Of a DNA stretch of 64,000 nucleotides, positions 20,339 to 33,400 are shown one piece after another; the first letter of the stretch is position 1, and every line of letters starts with the position of its first letter. Below the pieces are notes generated by a model that searched no databases, was not told the origin of the DNA, and saw only the letters and a list, made by a program, of their open reading frames with translations. Source of the DNA: Leptobrachium leishanense (taxonomy: Eukaryota > Chordata > Amphibia > Anura > Megophryidae); the NCBI GenBank assembly GCA_009667805.1, contig CM019064.1, positions 79,462,675 through 79,526,674 of the forward strand. Reading direction: 5' to 3'. The position numbers were made by a program, and so were the translations under genes.

Positions 20339-23300
20339 GTAGGCGCGGGATGCCGCTTTTTCTCTCTCCCCCCTCTCCTTCCCTGGTAGGTCGCGGCGGG
20401 CGGAGAGAATGGAGGCGAGACAAAATGGCGGAGGGGACGGGAGGACAAAGACAGTTGCCCGCTGCCGCGCCCTGCTCGCCCTTACAGCTATATTGGGTCT
20501 TGCAGACCGATCCAGGGCAGGGAGTGAGCCGGGGGGGCAGCGGATTCGGGTAGAGCAGGGGAGACGCGGCGGCTTGTAAAATGGCGGGCGGTAACGGGCT
20601 GAGCCTGACGCCGGGCTCTATAGGTGGGGGAGGGGCAGGGCACGGGTAGCTGTCTGCAGTGGTGCAGATTACTGGGTGCACCATCCGAACTGAAGGTGGA
20701 GAGGCCGATATACCCTTGCCGTGAACCATCCCCGCGCCCCAGTGATAATGGTTTGGTCGGTGTTAAGATAAACGCATCTGCGGTCACTCTGCGCGGGGGG
20801 GGGGGCGGAATCTCTCAGCCACCCGTTAACATGCATTTACTATGCGCGTCGCATACAGTCACTGGTTTGGAAGCGGGGCTGTTTAGCCGCTTTCTGGGCA
20901 GGGTGGGGGCTTTCTTCTACCATGGCGCCCCCACACGGCAGGGGCACCGCATTACACCCAGGCTCGGCTCCCTGTTTGTGTGCTCCGTGACCCGCCCTAG
21001 TGTCGGGGGGGACCGGTCTGTCCGTGTTTCATTCATTGCAATGCATGATGGGAGTGTTAAAACAGGGCGTTGATCATGCGTGTGGGGTGACCTCAGAGGC
21101 CGGGGATGGGAAGTGGATCTGCGTGTTACTGGGGCAGACTAGTAAATGGTCCCTCGCCCTTCCCCCTTTTCCTCCGTGGACTCTTCCTCCTGATCCCAGG
21201 TGTCGGTGCGGGGAGTCGCCTCGTCACGGGGGGGGGGGGGTAGTGGGATGGTTCTTTGCTGGGCTAATCCCTCCCCGCCAATGCCTGCAGGAGAGCGCGG
21301 CGGCCCGGGCTCATTCATTCCCGTCAGGCCCGGGGCATGGCGCAGCGGGCTCAAGGAAATTTTTCCAAGGGCGGCTCCCGCTTCGCAGGGGGAGGCGGCG
21401 CCAGGGACCTCCGACCTTTAACCCTTGCAGTGCCCGGGGTGTGACCCTGCAGTGAGCTCACGCCCGCAAGGGCCTCTGGGTAACGGCTCTGTTGAGCTCG
21501 TGGGAAGCGGCGCTCCCGCTCTGCAGCCTCAGGAATCCCTCCAGGACGGCCATGACACCCCGTGTCAGCAACGCTCCCTGTCCTCAGACTATCAGTCGCC
21601 TTATTAACTCTTTGCAGGCAATGAATGTCAATCTAACTGCACAATCTGACTTCAATTTATTATATTTGTATAGCGGCCACATGTTCTGCAGCGCTGGACA
21701 ATGGGTAAAAAAATAGTCTCCAGACAGGCTGACGTTTGACAATCACAGGAGGAACTGAAGGCCCTATTCTCGTGGGAACATACAACCAGACGCCATACTG
21801 TTCCATCAATTCAGCCTCATAATGCCATGTGTGAGCAGCTTCTCCGACTATACAACAGCAGGACATCGATCGCCCACTCCTAAATAATATAATCAGCTCT
21901 CCATTAAGGCAGTGCAGTCAAAACATTTAAAATTCAAGATTATTAAAGGGACTGTCAACGCATCTTGACCCTTCTAGTGCTTTAAAGTGGTCAGAATTTG
22001 GGGAGTGTCCTCTCTGCCGCAATCAGGTGAAAATGCCTGAAGTGGGGACCAGCTGGAACTTTAAATTTCCTACCTGCCGGTCACCAGATCGGATGCTAGT
22101 GACATCACACACAGATCGTGCTGACATCATACCACACAGACCAGGCTCTAGCTAGCAGTCTGAGTCAGCAATGGATTGGATCTGCGCATGCAGGTGCAGC
22201 CCTGATCCATCACTCTGGTTGGTATGGCCTGGTTCATGCAAGGCTGTCTAGAGCCATGACTTGTGCTTCACTGAACCCTGTCTTCAAATCACTTGCTACA
22301 GTGACTTAATGAGGAAGAAAAACCTGTGACATCGGGCCCCAAAAGGAGAAAATCTTAGTGACAGGTTTTCTTTTATGTGTGGAGATTTTTGTATAAAATT
22401 CAAAATAGCCGCGTTAGGGTGAGAGGTGTGTGTGTATATATCGACTCATGACTTCATTAAAGAGATGTGCTAGTAACCTAGTGTCCTGTTCAGTTTCTGT
22501 AAACTGTCATTTGTTCTGAATGGCCAAAGGAAGCTTGTTTTAACCAAATGATTAAAAGCATGGGTCAGCAACTTTGATCCAGATGTTTTGGAACTACATC
22601 TCCTTTGATGCTCAACCATTCTTGCAGTTGCCTGCATCAGTGAAAAGTAGCCCCAAATCATCTGGGGGGGGGGGGGCGAGGTTACTGAACTCTAGTCTAA
22701 ATTATGGCACAAGCCAGATCTTTTTAAAGACCATGGATGTTTTGCCTCCCATAGAGTTAACTTGCAATGTCCCCTAGGCAGATGAAATGCAGTCAGTGCT
22801 TTTGCATAGTGCTGCATGGAGCAGATATACATGTCATTGAATGTAGCTGATTGGCTGTGCGTGTCAGAACCTAAAATTAATTTTTTATCTTCCTTGTCTG
22901 CATTTAAATTGCACTTCCTTGGCCAAATGACGTGACATTCTGGCCAGAGAATATCCCTTTTTAAAGGTGCAACTGGACAAACAGGTCTTAAAATTTATAA
23001 TTTAGGTTTCACAGAATTAAAGCTCAAGCATGGGCAGAACCCAGGATATGTTCTGTTACTGCATTGAAGGGATTTCTTGCTAGTAGTGAAGTCCTCTAAT
23101 CGGTGTCTCCTGTAAATAGTGTGGTGTTGCAGAGGGGTCTTCCCGTTGACTATAATTTGATGGATTTTGCAAATTTTCGTCTTTTTGATCTTGAGGCTAG
23201 GGTCACATGAACGCATTTTTCGCGTTCGAACGAATGGATGTATTTTTTCACGGTATACGCGACAGCGGTCATACGATGCACATTTTCGTCCGTGATTTTG

Positions 23301-26300
23301 TACGGATCATCAATAAATTTTTTTTGCGTCTGGACATTATGTTGGCCGGACATTAGCAGCGTCTGACGTCTCTTAATCACGCACACATGCCGCTAGGGGA
23401 CGCAGCGCACTCTGTACGTCAGTACTAGCGGTTTCACTTTATCGAAAAAATTTGTTTGTTTGCTGCTTGCGTTGCCCGGCCGTACCTTGTATATTGGACG
23501 TCATTTGCTGCTACTACGGCCGTAATAAAGTGCGGCTGCACGGGCGTTCGCACTGCATTCGTCTGACCCCAGCCTAAGTCATGTAGAATCTCTGCTTTTG
23601 TTTCTAAGCGCCACCAAACTGTCACAATTACAGTAGGAAATCCTTGCAGTAATCCCTTCCTACATGAACTTCCTTCAAAGGTTCAATGTCCCTGATGAAA
23701 TGAATCATGCCTGGAGGTATCCGCTTGGGGCAACATGGCATTAAAAGGCTCTTTGGACAATGGATACGCACCATGCTTCGTTTTGAACTTTTTTATATTC
23801 TTTGGACTTCAAATCAAACAATGCTCCACGTGTTATAAGGGTGTGATTCATTGGCTGCAAGATCACACATAGCTGAGAAATGGAGATGAGTAAGCATCCT
23901 GTGCACCAGGCGGAAAGCCGCCTCTATTCATAGCGCACACAGGACTACTGTAGTTTATAATTCAAGGAAGGTGATGAAAGATCCTACGTTTGGGCTTGCT
24001 AAATCCAGGTGGGGGTCAGAATGCTGGAATTTTAACTTTTTGCTAGTAAATTTCAGAATTCTATAGCAAATATACATACAGACCATGGCTGGCTCCAAAA
24101 AATGTGTGCCTACCCTAACAGGCTCCTCGGCTTGTTTGCCAAAACATGTCTCAATAAATGTATCTTGAACGCAAATGGACACTATGCTATGCCGTGGCTG
24201 TCAAACTCACCCCCCTACGTTTATACCCATAATATCCAGAATTCTTTCAATGTAGGTGGCCAGGGAATCAAGGGTGTTGTAGTTCATAAACATCTGATGG
24301 GCTGGTCAGAGTGTGATGGCTCTGCTCTATGCATTTGGAAGACATAATGTGAGTGCTTAATGCCATAGATGTCCTCAAAGCAGTAGGGCTGTCAAACTCC
24401 TGGACCACAAATGTTCATGCCAACAATTTTCCTATTTTTTTTTTTTTTCTTTAAATGTGACAGGTACCGGTGGAATCATAGGAGTTGTAGCCCAGAGACA
24501 GCGGGGGGGGGGGGTCACAAAGTTTTACTGCCCTTATCGAAGGGCTTTCAATGCACTCTGCATTGAGCCTTTGGACTGACTTCCTCCCTGCAGTCACATG
24601 GCATCTTGCAGTTTACTGGAAAGGGGGCAGCATGTCACATTTAAGTCGAACTCATTGCTGGAAAGCGTAGTTTCTAAAGTTAAAATGGGAGTGGGTCAGG
24701 AGGGGTTAATGTTTAAACGGGTTTTCTCATCGCTTTCTAACAGTGGCACTTTAATCCCTTTGTCTGCAGAGGATGTCCCCAAATGTCATGGTTTTCCCTA
24801 GAGACCTCCTCCATGAGTCTGGGGGAATCCCGGGCTGGCTTGACTTTTGACTTCTGGAAGTCCAGACCATGGCTCGGGACCCCCCTCCCCTCATGCTGAA
24901 ATCTCTCATGGCTGTGATAATAACCTCTTAAAAGAACCCAGCCAGGCAGGGAAATCCTAATACAGGAGATACGCTGGTCCTAATGACCCATCTTCTGAAC
25001 CATAAGCTACTGGGCCATGCTTTGTATCATTGGAAATTAACTCTGCCAACAATTAAAATTTTCTACAATTTGAAATTGTGTTTATGATAAATCTTTTCAT
25101 GGGGTACTCAGTACCGGCACCTCACCACCAGCCCAAACTGAGCATGATGCTCCTCCCTCCTTCTACAGTGGCAGGCAGAGAATCGGAAGCGCTGGGTCAA
25201 ACACCCTCTCATTGGAGTCCCCCAATATTATTCAAACGGTACTTGGTGGATAGTGGAGTTTCATTGTTGTGCTCACAAATGCTAGGATTAGCCACTCAGT
25301 GCCAGCGTTGCAAAAAAAAGCTAACTGCCCTGCAATACAGACTTTTCTTGCAACAGAGGCACTTGGTGGATAACTCCCATAGGGTTACAACAATAGTTTT
25401 TCATTTAAAGGAACACCGTATTAAAAAATATGGTTCCCTTTTATAGTGTCTTTAAGTGAGCTACAACTATTTATTAGGACATGAAAATAGTCATACAGTT
25501 TTTTCACGGACGTGAGTACCCCACCTATTTTTTTTCCAGAAAAACAGCACTGTATAATTTCTTTGCAGTGACATTCCTGTGTCTCTTATAATGCTTATTT
25601 ATGAATTGCCCATATATATATTTTCTATGAGCAAAGGGAAACTTCATATAGTTTTGTATAGAATAATCGAAGCAGCAAACACCTGGATTTCTAGAGTCCT
25701 GGTATATACTTTTCCATCAATTTCCTGTCACATTTAAGGTTTGCAAGGGATTCAGAGTCAAATTTGAGGTGCTTGAACAGCTTTAATGGGATCATTGAGA
25801 CTGGGAATAACTTTGTATTTGCAAAATGTAATTATGTAAAATGTAGCCATATAATCTTATAAATTGCACATTTTTTTTTTTTTTTTTTAAATATCCGGTC
25901 ACATCAGACCAGGTATGTGAACAGCAAGAGTAAGTTTTATTGGAAAATATATTCTAGGTACTTATCCGGCCATGACCTTGTATCAAGCTTGATAACCGCA
26001 TTGGGATAAGAACCTAAACATCACTTGTTTTCCAGTTAAATCAGATACCTGCCCTGATGTTAGCGGTTCCCTTTTTTGTTTCGTGGGCTGGCTGCCTGTG
26101 GGCATTCAGGCTGAAGTATTAGAGGAGGTGTTTACTTATTTTCTGAGTCAAAGCTGGTTTCAATACAATGATTAATTTAAAAACCTGATTGTAGCTTCTA
26201 TTAAATCCATACTGGGGCATAGTCATTTTGCCATAGCTATAAGGCCCCGTTCACACAACGCTTGTTTTAAAGCGTGTTCCTGCTCGCTATAAAACGCATG

Positions 26301-29300
26301 AACATGGAAATCCCATGTTTTCCTATGGGACCTGTTCACACCTGGGCGTTTTAAAGTGTGCAGGAACGTGATTTAAAACGTCCCGCGCCCAAAGAGGTAC
26401 GGGAGCTTCTTTGGGGCGTATTGCAGTGTGTTCGTGGACATGGACGTGAACGCGCTGCAATGCGTGTTTTTAACGTACACGTGTATTGCGCGCGTAACAA
26501 AACGCTTAACTGTCTAAAGGCTTCTAGAATCAGATTTAAAAATGACAACGTCAGAACAAAGTAAATAATAAATTGGTAGCATTCTCCCAAATGGCTGCAT
26601 TGTTTGTTTATTCTTTGATATAAAGGTAGTGTTGATTCACTTTGCAAGGATGATACCTGAGTAGATTAATCAGATCTGTAAGGCGTACTGCACTTGATTT
26701 TGTTTTCTTTTGAGGGTCACGTGTTGCACCACTATTATGATGCAGTGCATGATATTCAGGGACCAGGTGGCTATGAGCTACTAGACATGAACCTTCACTG
26801 CTGAGCCATTTCACGTTTTAAAAAAACACATTTTTCCTTTTTTTTTCTTTTTACATTAAACATGGTCATGATTGGTATCATTGGAAAGGCCATGCTCTGG
26901 CCTTTCTAATGATACCAAACATGACCCTGCTAGCTGAAAACAGTCAGATAATGGTTTTCAAACAAACCCTTATCTCCACCCCTATCTTTCCTTAGTCAAT
27001 AAGGACCTTCCCCACACGTCCTCAGCAGTGAAAGGGTTAACCCAGGAGTAGACCTATGTGCTCAAAGAATGGGCCAGCAATTTTTGTGGACAGTGATCAC
27101 GTCAACATTTGTAGCAACCCTATCAAACACCAATGATACATGTATTAATATATTCAAATTGTTTTTTTCTGAAGATATATTTTTGAGTATATGCCCTGTA
27201 ATTTCTCGATTCCCTCAGCAGTTTCCGGTTCACATACATGAATTCTCCAAATATTCCTGATGCAGAAGGTAATGATGGCAGATGTGTGCAGAGTCCATAA
27301 TCTATGGAAGGCAATCACCACCTACTGCTGACTGGCAGAGGTCAAAAGTGTGACATCATAGTTGAAGTGATTGCAGTTGCAACGCAAGTGTCAATCTTCA
27401 CTGACTACGAGAAGTGTAATGCGTTATCCCTCACTTGCAGGGAGTACTGAAATCTAGTTACATAAGGAAGCTACTCGCACTTGTTGGCATTGCTGTGACC
27501 CTGGTGGAGTGTAGCCTCCCCTGCTTAAGGTTCTCTAGTGAGGACGGTGGGAGTAAAAGTGGGGAAGTGCCCAGCTGGGAAATGTTAGCGGATCACTCTA
27601 CACATTCTGACCACTAATTTTTAAGTGGTCAGGATGTAGGAGTGTGCCCCAGCTGATCTGGGTGAAGTGGAGGAGCTTGCACCAGCAGCCCTGGGGAATT
27701 TGAACTTACCAGTTACTAGTGATGTCGACACACTCCCGATCGGAGACCAATCACGTTGGCAATCGGTCTCAGGCCCGTGTCAGACGAGCATTTTTCAGAG
27801 TGGAAGAATCGTCTGAGTGGATGTTCCTTCCACTTGACGCCTGTCTGGTCACCTCGCTGAGCGCAGTTAGTGCACTCGGCACTACAAGGCTCAATCCTCC
27901 TAAAGAGGATCGTGCTTTGCAGCCCCGTTGAATGCGCGTTGTAGCTTTCAGCACATCCGTTGTAGCATGCGCTACAGCATGTGTCCGGCCCTGTCAACCT
28001 CACAACGCTACATCGAGTGTCGGAAGGCATGTCGGGACAGGCGCTCATCTGACACTGGCCTCTGAGGCCGCGATTGATCGGATCTGCACCTGTGCGCAGT
28101 TCTGATCTGTTGTTCCATGCGGGCTCTACGGAAATGTGTATGTAACGTTTGCAAGTCCCATTGCAGTGCACAACTTGCGTTCCATATTCTTTGCAAGTAG
28201 AGCAAATTGCACAGAAAAGCCTCAGATTTTTGGGTCAGGGAGTCCCTGAGCTGAAGAGGAGCTGAGTCCGACAAAGGGACAATAATGTAATTAAAATTGG
28301 GCAGAGGCTGTCAGCAGTAGTGTTCCTTTTAAACTGCATACCAATGCAGGCAGGAGCAGACTAGGCAGGACTGCAGTGGCAGGTAACAAATCCTAGGCGC
28401 CATGACAACTTGGCACCTGGTGTAGTTGAGTGGTATAAAATATTGCTTGTAAATTCTTGGATCTGATCCAAATCTGAATGCAAAACCTTTCACTAGTAGG
28501 CTTGACAGATGTCTATCAAAGGAGAATGCAGAGGCGTCCTTGTCCTTTTTGCAGATCCAAGCACATGATGGGCATGCGCAAGATGGGACATTAGGTTATA
28601 CCCACCAGCCACTTTGGCTTTTGGTTTTGAGCTGAGATCAGAGTGGTGCTTGTCTGTGTCACCTCGGTGCATAGTGAATAGTGCTGTTGTGCTCAGCCTC
28701 GCCACATTGTACACTGCACAGCATCGAAAAAATGATCAGGGTTGTCTGTAAAGTGCCTTGAGACTAAGCAATTGCCTTCCTTCACCCTGATGAAATGAAG
28801 CTACTGCTGTGATCAGGACATGTGCTTGGCCTTCATAATCTCAAACGAGAGGTTCAAATATTCTGCAAAATCATTCTTGGATTGGACCTTTAACCATTGG
28901 CTCCTTGAACTTAACCCCTACCCTAAATCTATGCTTTATGTACAAATCCATATAAAACATTGCTCCTCTACTAAAAATAGACTAAAACAAATAGAAGTGG
29001 GAGGCACCTATATCTGACCCGAGTCTGTCAAGCTCCGTCATACTCAAACTCAGCGGTCTCAAAGTACCTGCCCGCTGAGGAAAGCCCGGTTTTCTGTCGC
29101 TTCTGATTGGCTCCTGTTGTGTCACATGCTGCCACCGGCTAAACGATCTGGGCTGGTTCCCCACCCGTGTCTTACTCCTGAAAATGTCCATGGACTTGCC
29201 CACCCCCCCCCCCCCATATATGTCCCACTACCCCCCTCCACCCCATATAACCTCCCAATATGCTTTGGCAATGCTAAAATGTATTTGGTCCTGCCAATAA

Positions 29301-30442
29301 AGCTTATTTTGATTTGATATCCTGGCTAATCTCAGGGCAGGTGCTGCTTCCCTGGTGAGTTCAGGTTCTCCCCTTTTTTTTTTATTTATTTTTTTTATTT
29401 CGCTTTACAAATCCCCTTGTTGAATTGCCCCTCCCCCTGTGCTCTCTGCTGGTCTGCAAATAAGGTCCTGTCAGCAAACACACAGGACATCACAGCAGCC
29501 ATGAGGTGTCAGAGCTCAGCTGGACATCAGGCAGCACAGTAAGTGTTAACCCTTTATGTGCTGTTCTGATAGTATTCACTGCAGGCAAGCGGCTCATGAG
29601 CTCTGAACCTGCAGAAAAGAAATGGCCCAAAACAGTGTGCAGAGCCCCCCTGTATTACACAGAACTGTTTGTGCAGAGCCCCCCTGTATTACACAGAACC
29701 GTTTGTGCAGAGCCCCCCCTGTATTACACAGAACCGTTTGTGCAGAGCCCCCCCTGTATTACACAGAACCGTTTGTGCAGAGCCCCCCCTGTATTACACA
29801 GAACCGTTTGTGCAGAGCCCCCCCATACTCAAAAGTGTTAAATAATTTTAATCCCAAAAATAAGGTAAATAATATACATTTTACTTTTATTTTCCCTCTT
29901 ATACTTGTGAAGCCAGGAAACATACCAGTGGTGCACAAAAGTACAATGTAAATCCAATACACACAATAAAATCATGTTAGCAAAGCAGTCCACAGTATGC
30001 TAATAAAAAATATGCCACAGCTTAAGATAATACTGCTTAGCATATTGTGGACTGCACCAACACATCCCTCTGCGCAGTATAAGGCTGGGGTCAGACAAGC
30101 GCAGTGTTAACGTCCTTGTTGCCCGCACAGAAGTGCGTCCGTGATAGCATACAATTGTGTTAAATGGAGCCCCACACATGAAGTGCGGAGGCTGACGGAT
30201 GCTGCAAACGGACGCAGGTTAGGCAAGAACGTAATACTGCTAGAACGGACGTGCGGAGTGCGCCACGTCCACAACGTCCGCATAGCTTTCTGTGTGAGTG
30301 ATGGAATGTGGTCAGACGGACTGCATTAAGGCTAGGGTCAAACGAAAGCATTTTTACACGCGAACGTAAAAAAGTGCGTTCGAGCGCATTGACGTATTTT
30401 CACGAATACGTGAAAACGGTCATACGATGCGCATTTTTGTGT

Positions 30443-30477
<35 letters not shown>

Positions 30478-33400
30478 GGATCCAAACCAGGAAACTTTGG
30501 GTGTCTAGACGTTATGTTGGCCGGACATGAGCAGGGTCTGACGTCTCCAAATCACGCACACACCGCTAGTGGACGCAGTGCACTCTGTACGTCCGTACTA
30601 GCGGTTCTGTGTTCTCGAAAAAATGCATTAATTTTCCACTTGCGTTGCGCAGCCGGACTTTCGTGCGACTGTCATTTGCTGCTAGTGCGGCCATAATTAA
30701 GTGCACCAGAACGCACGTTAAAAGTGCGCTGGTCTGACCCCAGCCTTATACGCCCTGCATTTTTGACGGACAGAATGTTTTTTCATTGGAATTTATTTTC
30801 CCTGCTACGTCAGTGAAAAAAAACGGACTGTGTGGCCACTACCTTGCAGTCAGAAAGTACGTCCGTACTGCACGGACGCACAGTCCGTACTAAATGCGCT
30901 CATCTGACCCTAGCCGAAGGCACACGAGCGTATTTATGGCTCATGTGTGTCCGCACTTCCCTGCGTCCGTGGGGTTTTGATGGGGAAGGCCATCCACCGG
31001 ACGTGAAAAAGCCCTCCCCGTCAAAAAGCTAAACGGACGCTGAAAGGATACAAAGCGCGATTCTCCATAGGAGGATCGCGCTTTGTACACTGAGCGCAGA
31101 GAGTGGAAGGAACGTCCACTTTTACGGACGTTCCTTCCTCTGCTCGTGTGCCGACGGCCTAAGGTTTGAACAATGGATGTTTCTTAGTGCAGTGAACTGT
31201 TCACTACTTTTGCACATCCCTCATACTGGCCTTACAATTGGAGCAGGGAAATCTGACTGCATGTGGCTTGTTTTGAGAGAACTCCCATTACACCACCTCC
31301 AGTTGTACGGCCAGTGTGGGAGATGTGCCACAGAAAGAGCTCTTAAAATAATTTTTTTTAAAAGGACTTGTTGCTGCACATGCTATTCAGCAGGAACGAT
31401 TTTTGGCCATCTACTGGGTCCATATTCCAGCAACCGACTTGGTCGTCTGACTCTGGACGACCGAGGTTGCACAAATATGAGTAGGATCGTCCACTGCAAG
31501 TGCCTATGAACAGAACTCTATTCTATTAAAATTATTCCAAATATTAAAATGGGTCCTTTTTTTAAAAAAAAAAGTCTTACAGAATACCCAAATACCCAAA
31601 AATGTTAAAATTCTTTTTGCTGTAAATGAAAAGAATAAACTGTTTAAAGTTTAAAATTTTGCATGGAGACCCCATGGGATGTGTCAAGTGGCCCTCAGGT
31701 GATTTTTAATTTTTTTTTTTTTTTTGCGTGAGACCCCTGCTCTAACTGGTTCCTTATTAATGTATGTGCCAAACTAGCTATGTATACGTTTATTGCAGGA
31801 CCTGTTTATCAAACTAGGGCTGAAACCACTAATCAATAATGAAAATGGTTGTCAACCATTTTCATTATCTGTTGGTTGATTAATCGGCTTGTATACAGCA
31901 CATGGCTTAGAGAGAGGGGTTAAATGTTAATAACCTCAGGCACTACAAATGAGCTGATATTTTAAGACCTGCCACTGATTTACCTGATGTGATTCTTTTT
32001 TTTTTTTTTTTTTGTTCTAGGGTTATGACACATAAAAACAAAGTGGTTATTTAGTTTACAATACTAGCAGAGCTATAGTACGGTCACTGGGTGGATGAGC
32101 TGTACCGCCACTGTTTTATCCTTACTTGGAATTGGAGTCCTGTGCAGGCACCACCCTCCCTTTTTGGTCTGGTCCCTTCCCCCCCCCCCAAACTGTCTCG
32201 CAGAAGTCCTGTCCCTTGCCCAAACGCCCTCCCTCCCACCTGTAGTCTCTCCACTTACTAGTTCACTCTATGTACACACTTGCATACATAGTGTGCAAAA
32301 AGTACACAAGTTAACCAAAATAAGCAATTTGCATGTAGGTATAAAACTTGGGTGCAGTATGTAAATGGAGTAAGAAAAAGTTTTTTATTTTTTAAATTTA
32401 ATATGGTGTTCCTTTTTAAAGAAAATTGTACTTTTATATTTTCAATTAGATTTAAAAAAAAAAAAATCTGCCAACTAATCACTTATGAAAATAATCGTTT
32501 AGTTGCAGCCTCTATCAGACTTTAAGAAATACACACTGCTCTTTCAACATGCAGCTTGTCAGATTGAATGATACACACCTTTTTCTAGGCTCCTACAGAT
32601 TCTGTTCTACTTAATCCATGGATTCAGAAAGTAGAGGTGAAATTTTAGGTCATGCAATTTGGCTTGTGGATTTGTCAAAGTGATACACTAGTGCTATATT
32701 GAGGGGTTAAACATTAACACCTCATGACTCCCACACATTTTAACCATATAGTTTCTTTACTGTCCATGACTCCAGCCCAGTTCTTTGCGTTCCTCTGGGT
32801 GTGACATGCTGACTGCTTCCTGTAAACAGTCACATGACAAAGAGCTAATAATCCAATGGCTCACATTGTGAACCATTTGCTCCATGAGTCTTTATCCTCA
32901 GGGAGCTGGGATCAGCACTTCCTTCTCAGCTGCGTTTGGAAGGCTGAATCCGTCTTTTGCCCTTTCTACCTCTCCAAGGGACAAGTCTTAGATACATAGA
33001 AAAATGTCGGCAGATAAGAACCTTTCGGCCCATCTAGTCTGCCCAATTACATGGATACTTTACCTGGATTTATCTTTTGTTTAGGATAGCCTTATACCTA
33101 TCCCATGCCTGCTTAAATTCAATTACTGTTTTGGCCTCTACCACTTCAACTGGAAGACTGTTCCATGTATCCACCACCCTCTCAGTAAAATAATGCTTTC
33201 TGATGTTACTTTTAAACCTTTGCCCCTCTAATCTAAGACTGTCCTCTTGTTTTGCTACTTTGTTTCCTTTTAAATATACTCCCTTCCTCTACCTTGTGGA
33301 TTCCCTTTACGTATTTAAATGTTTCTATCATATCTCCTCTGTCTCGTCTTTTTTCCAAGCTGTACATGTTAAGATCATTAAGCCTTTCCTGGTAACTTTT

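Noticed and set aside
20292..21455. Overlapping open frames on both strands after ywhae exon 1
   Set aside because: Stop-poor because of CpG-island composition. No protein similarity is seen and the region is intron 1.
25078..25446. 122-codon frame in intron 1
   Set aside because: It lies in a possible MITE with GGGGTACTCA ends. Its composition and lack of motifs give no support for a gene.
26864..26926. Hairpin as a microRNA precursor
   Set aside because: The 28-bp near-perfect arms and 7-bp loop look like a MITE remnant, and similar words (ATCATTGGAAAGGCC type) recur elsewhere in the window.
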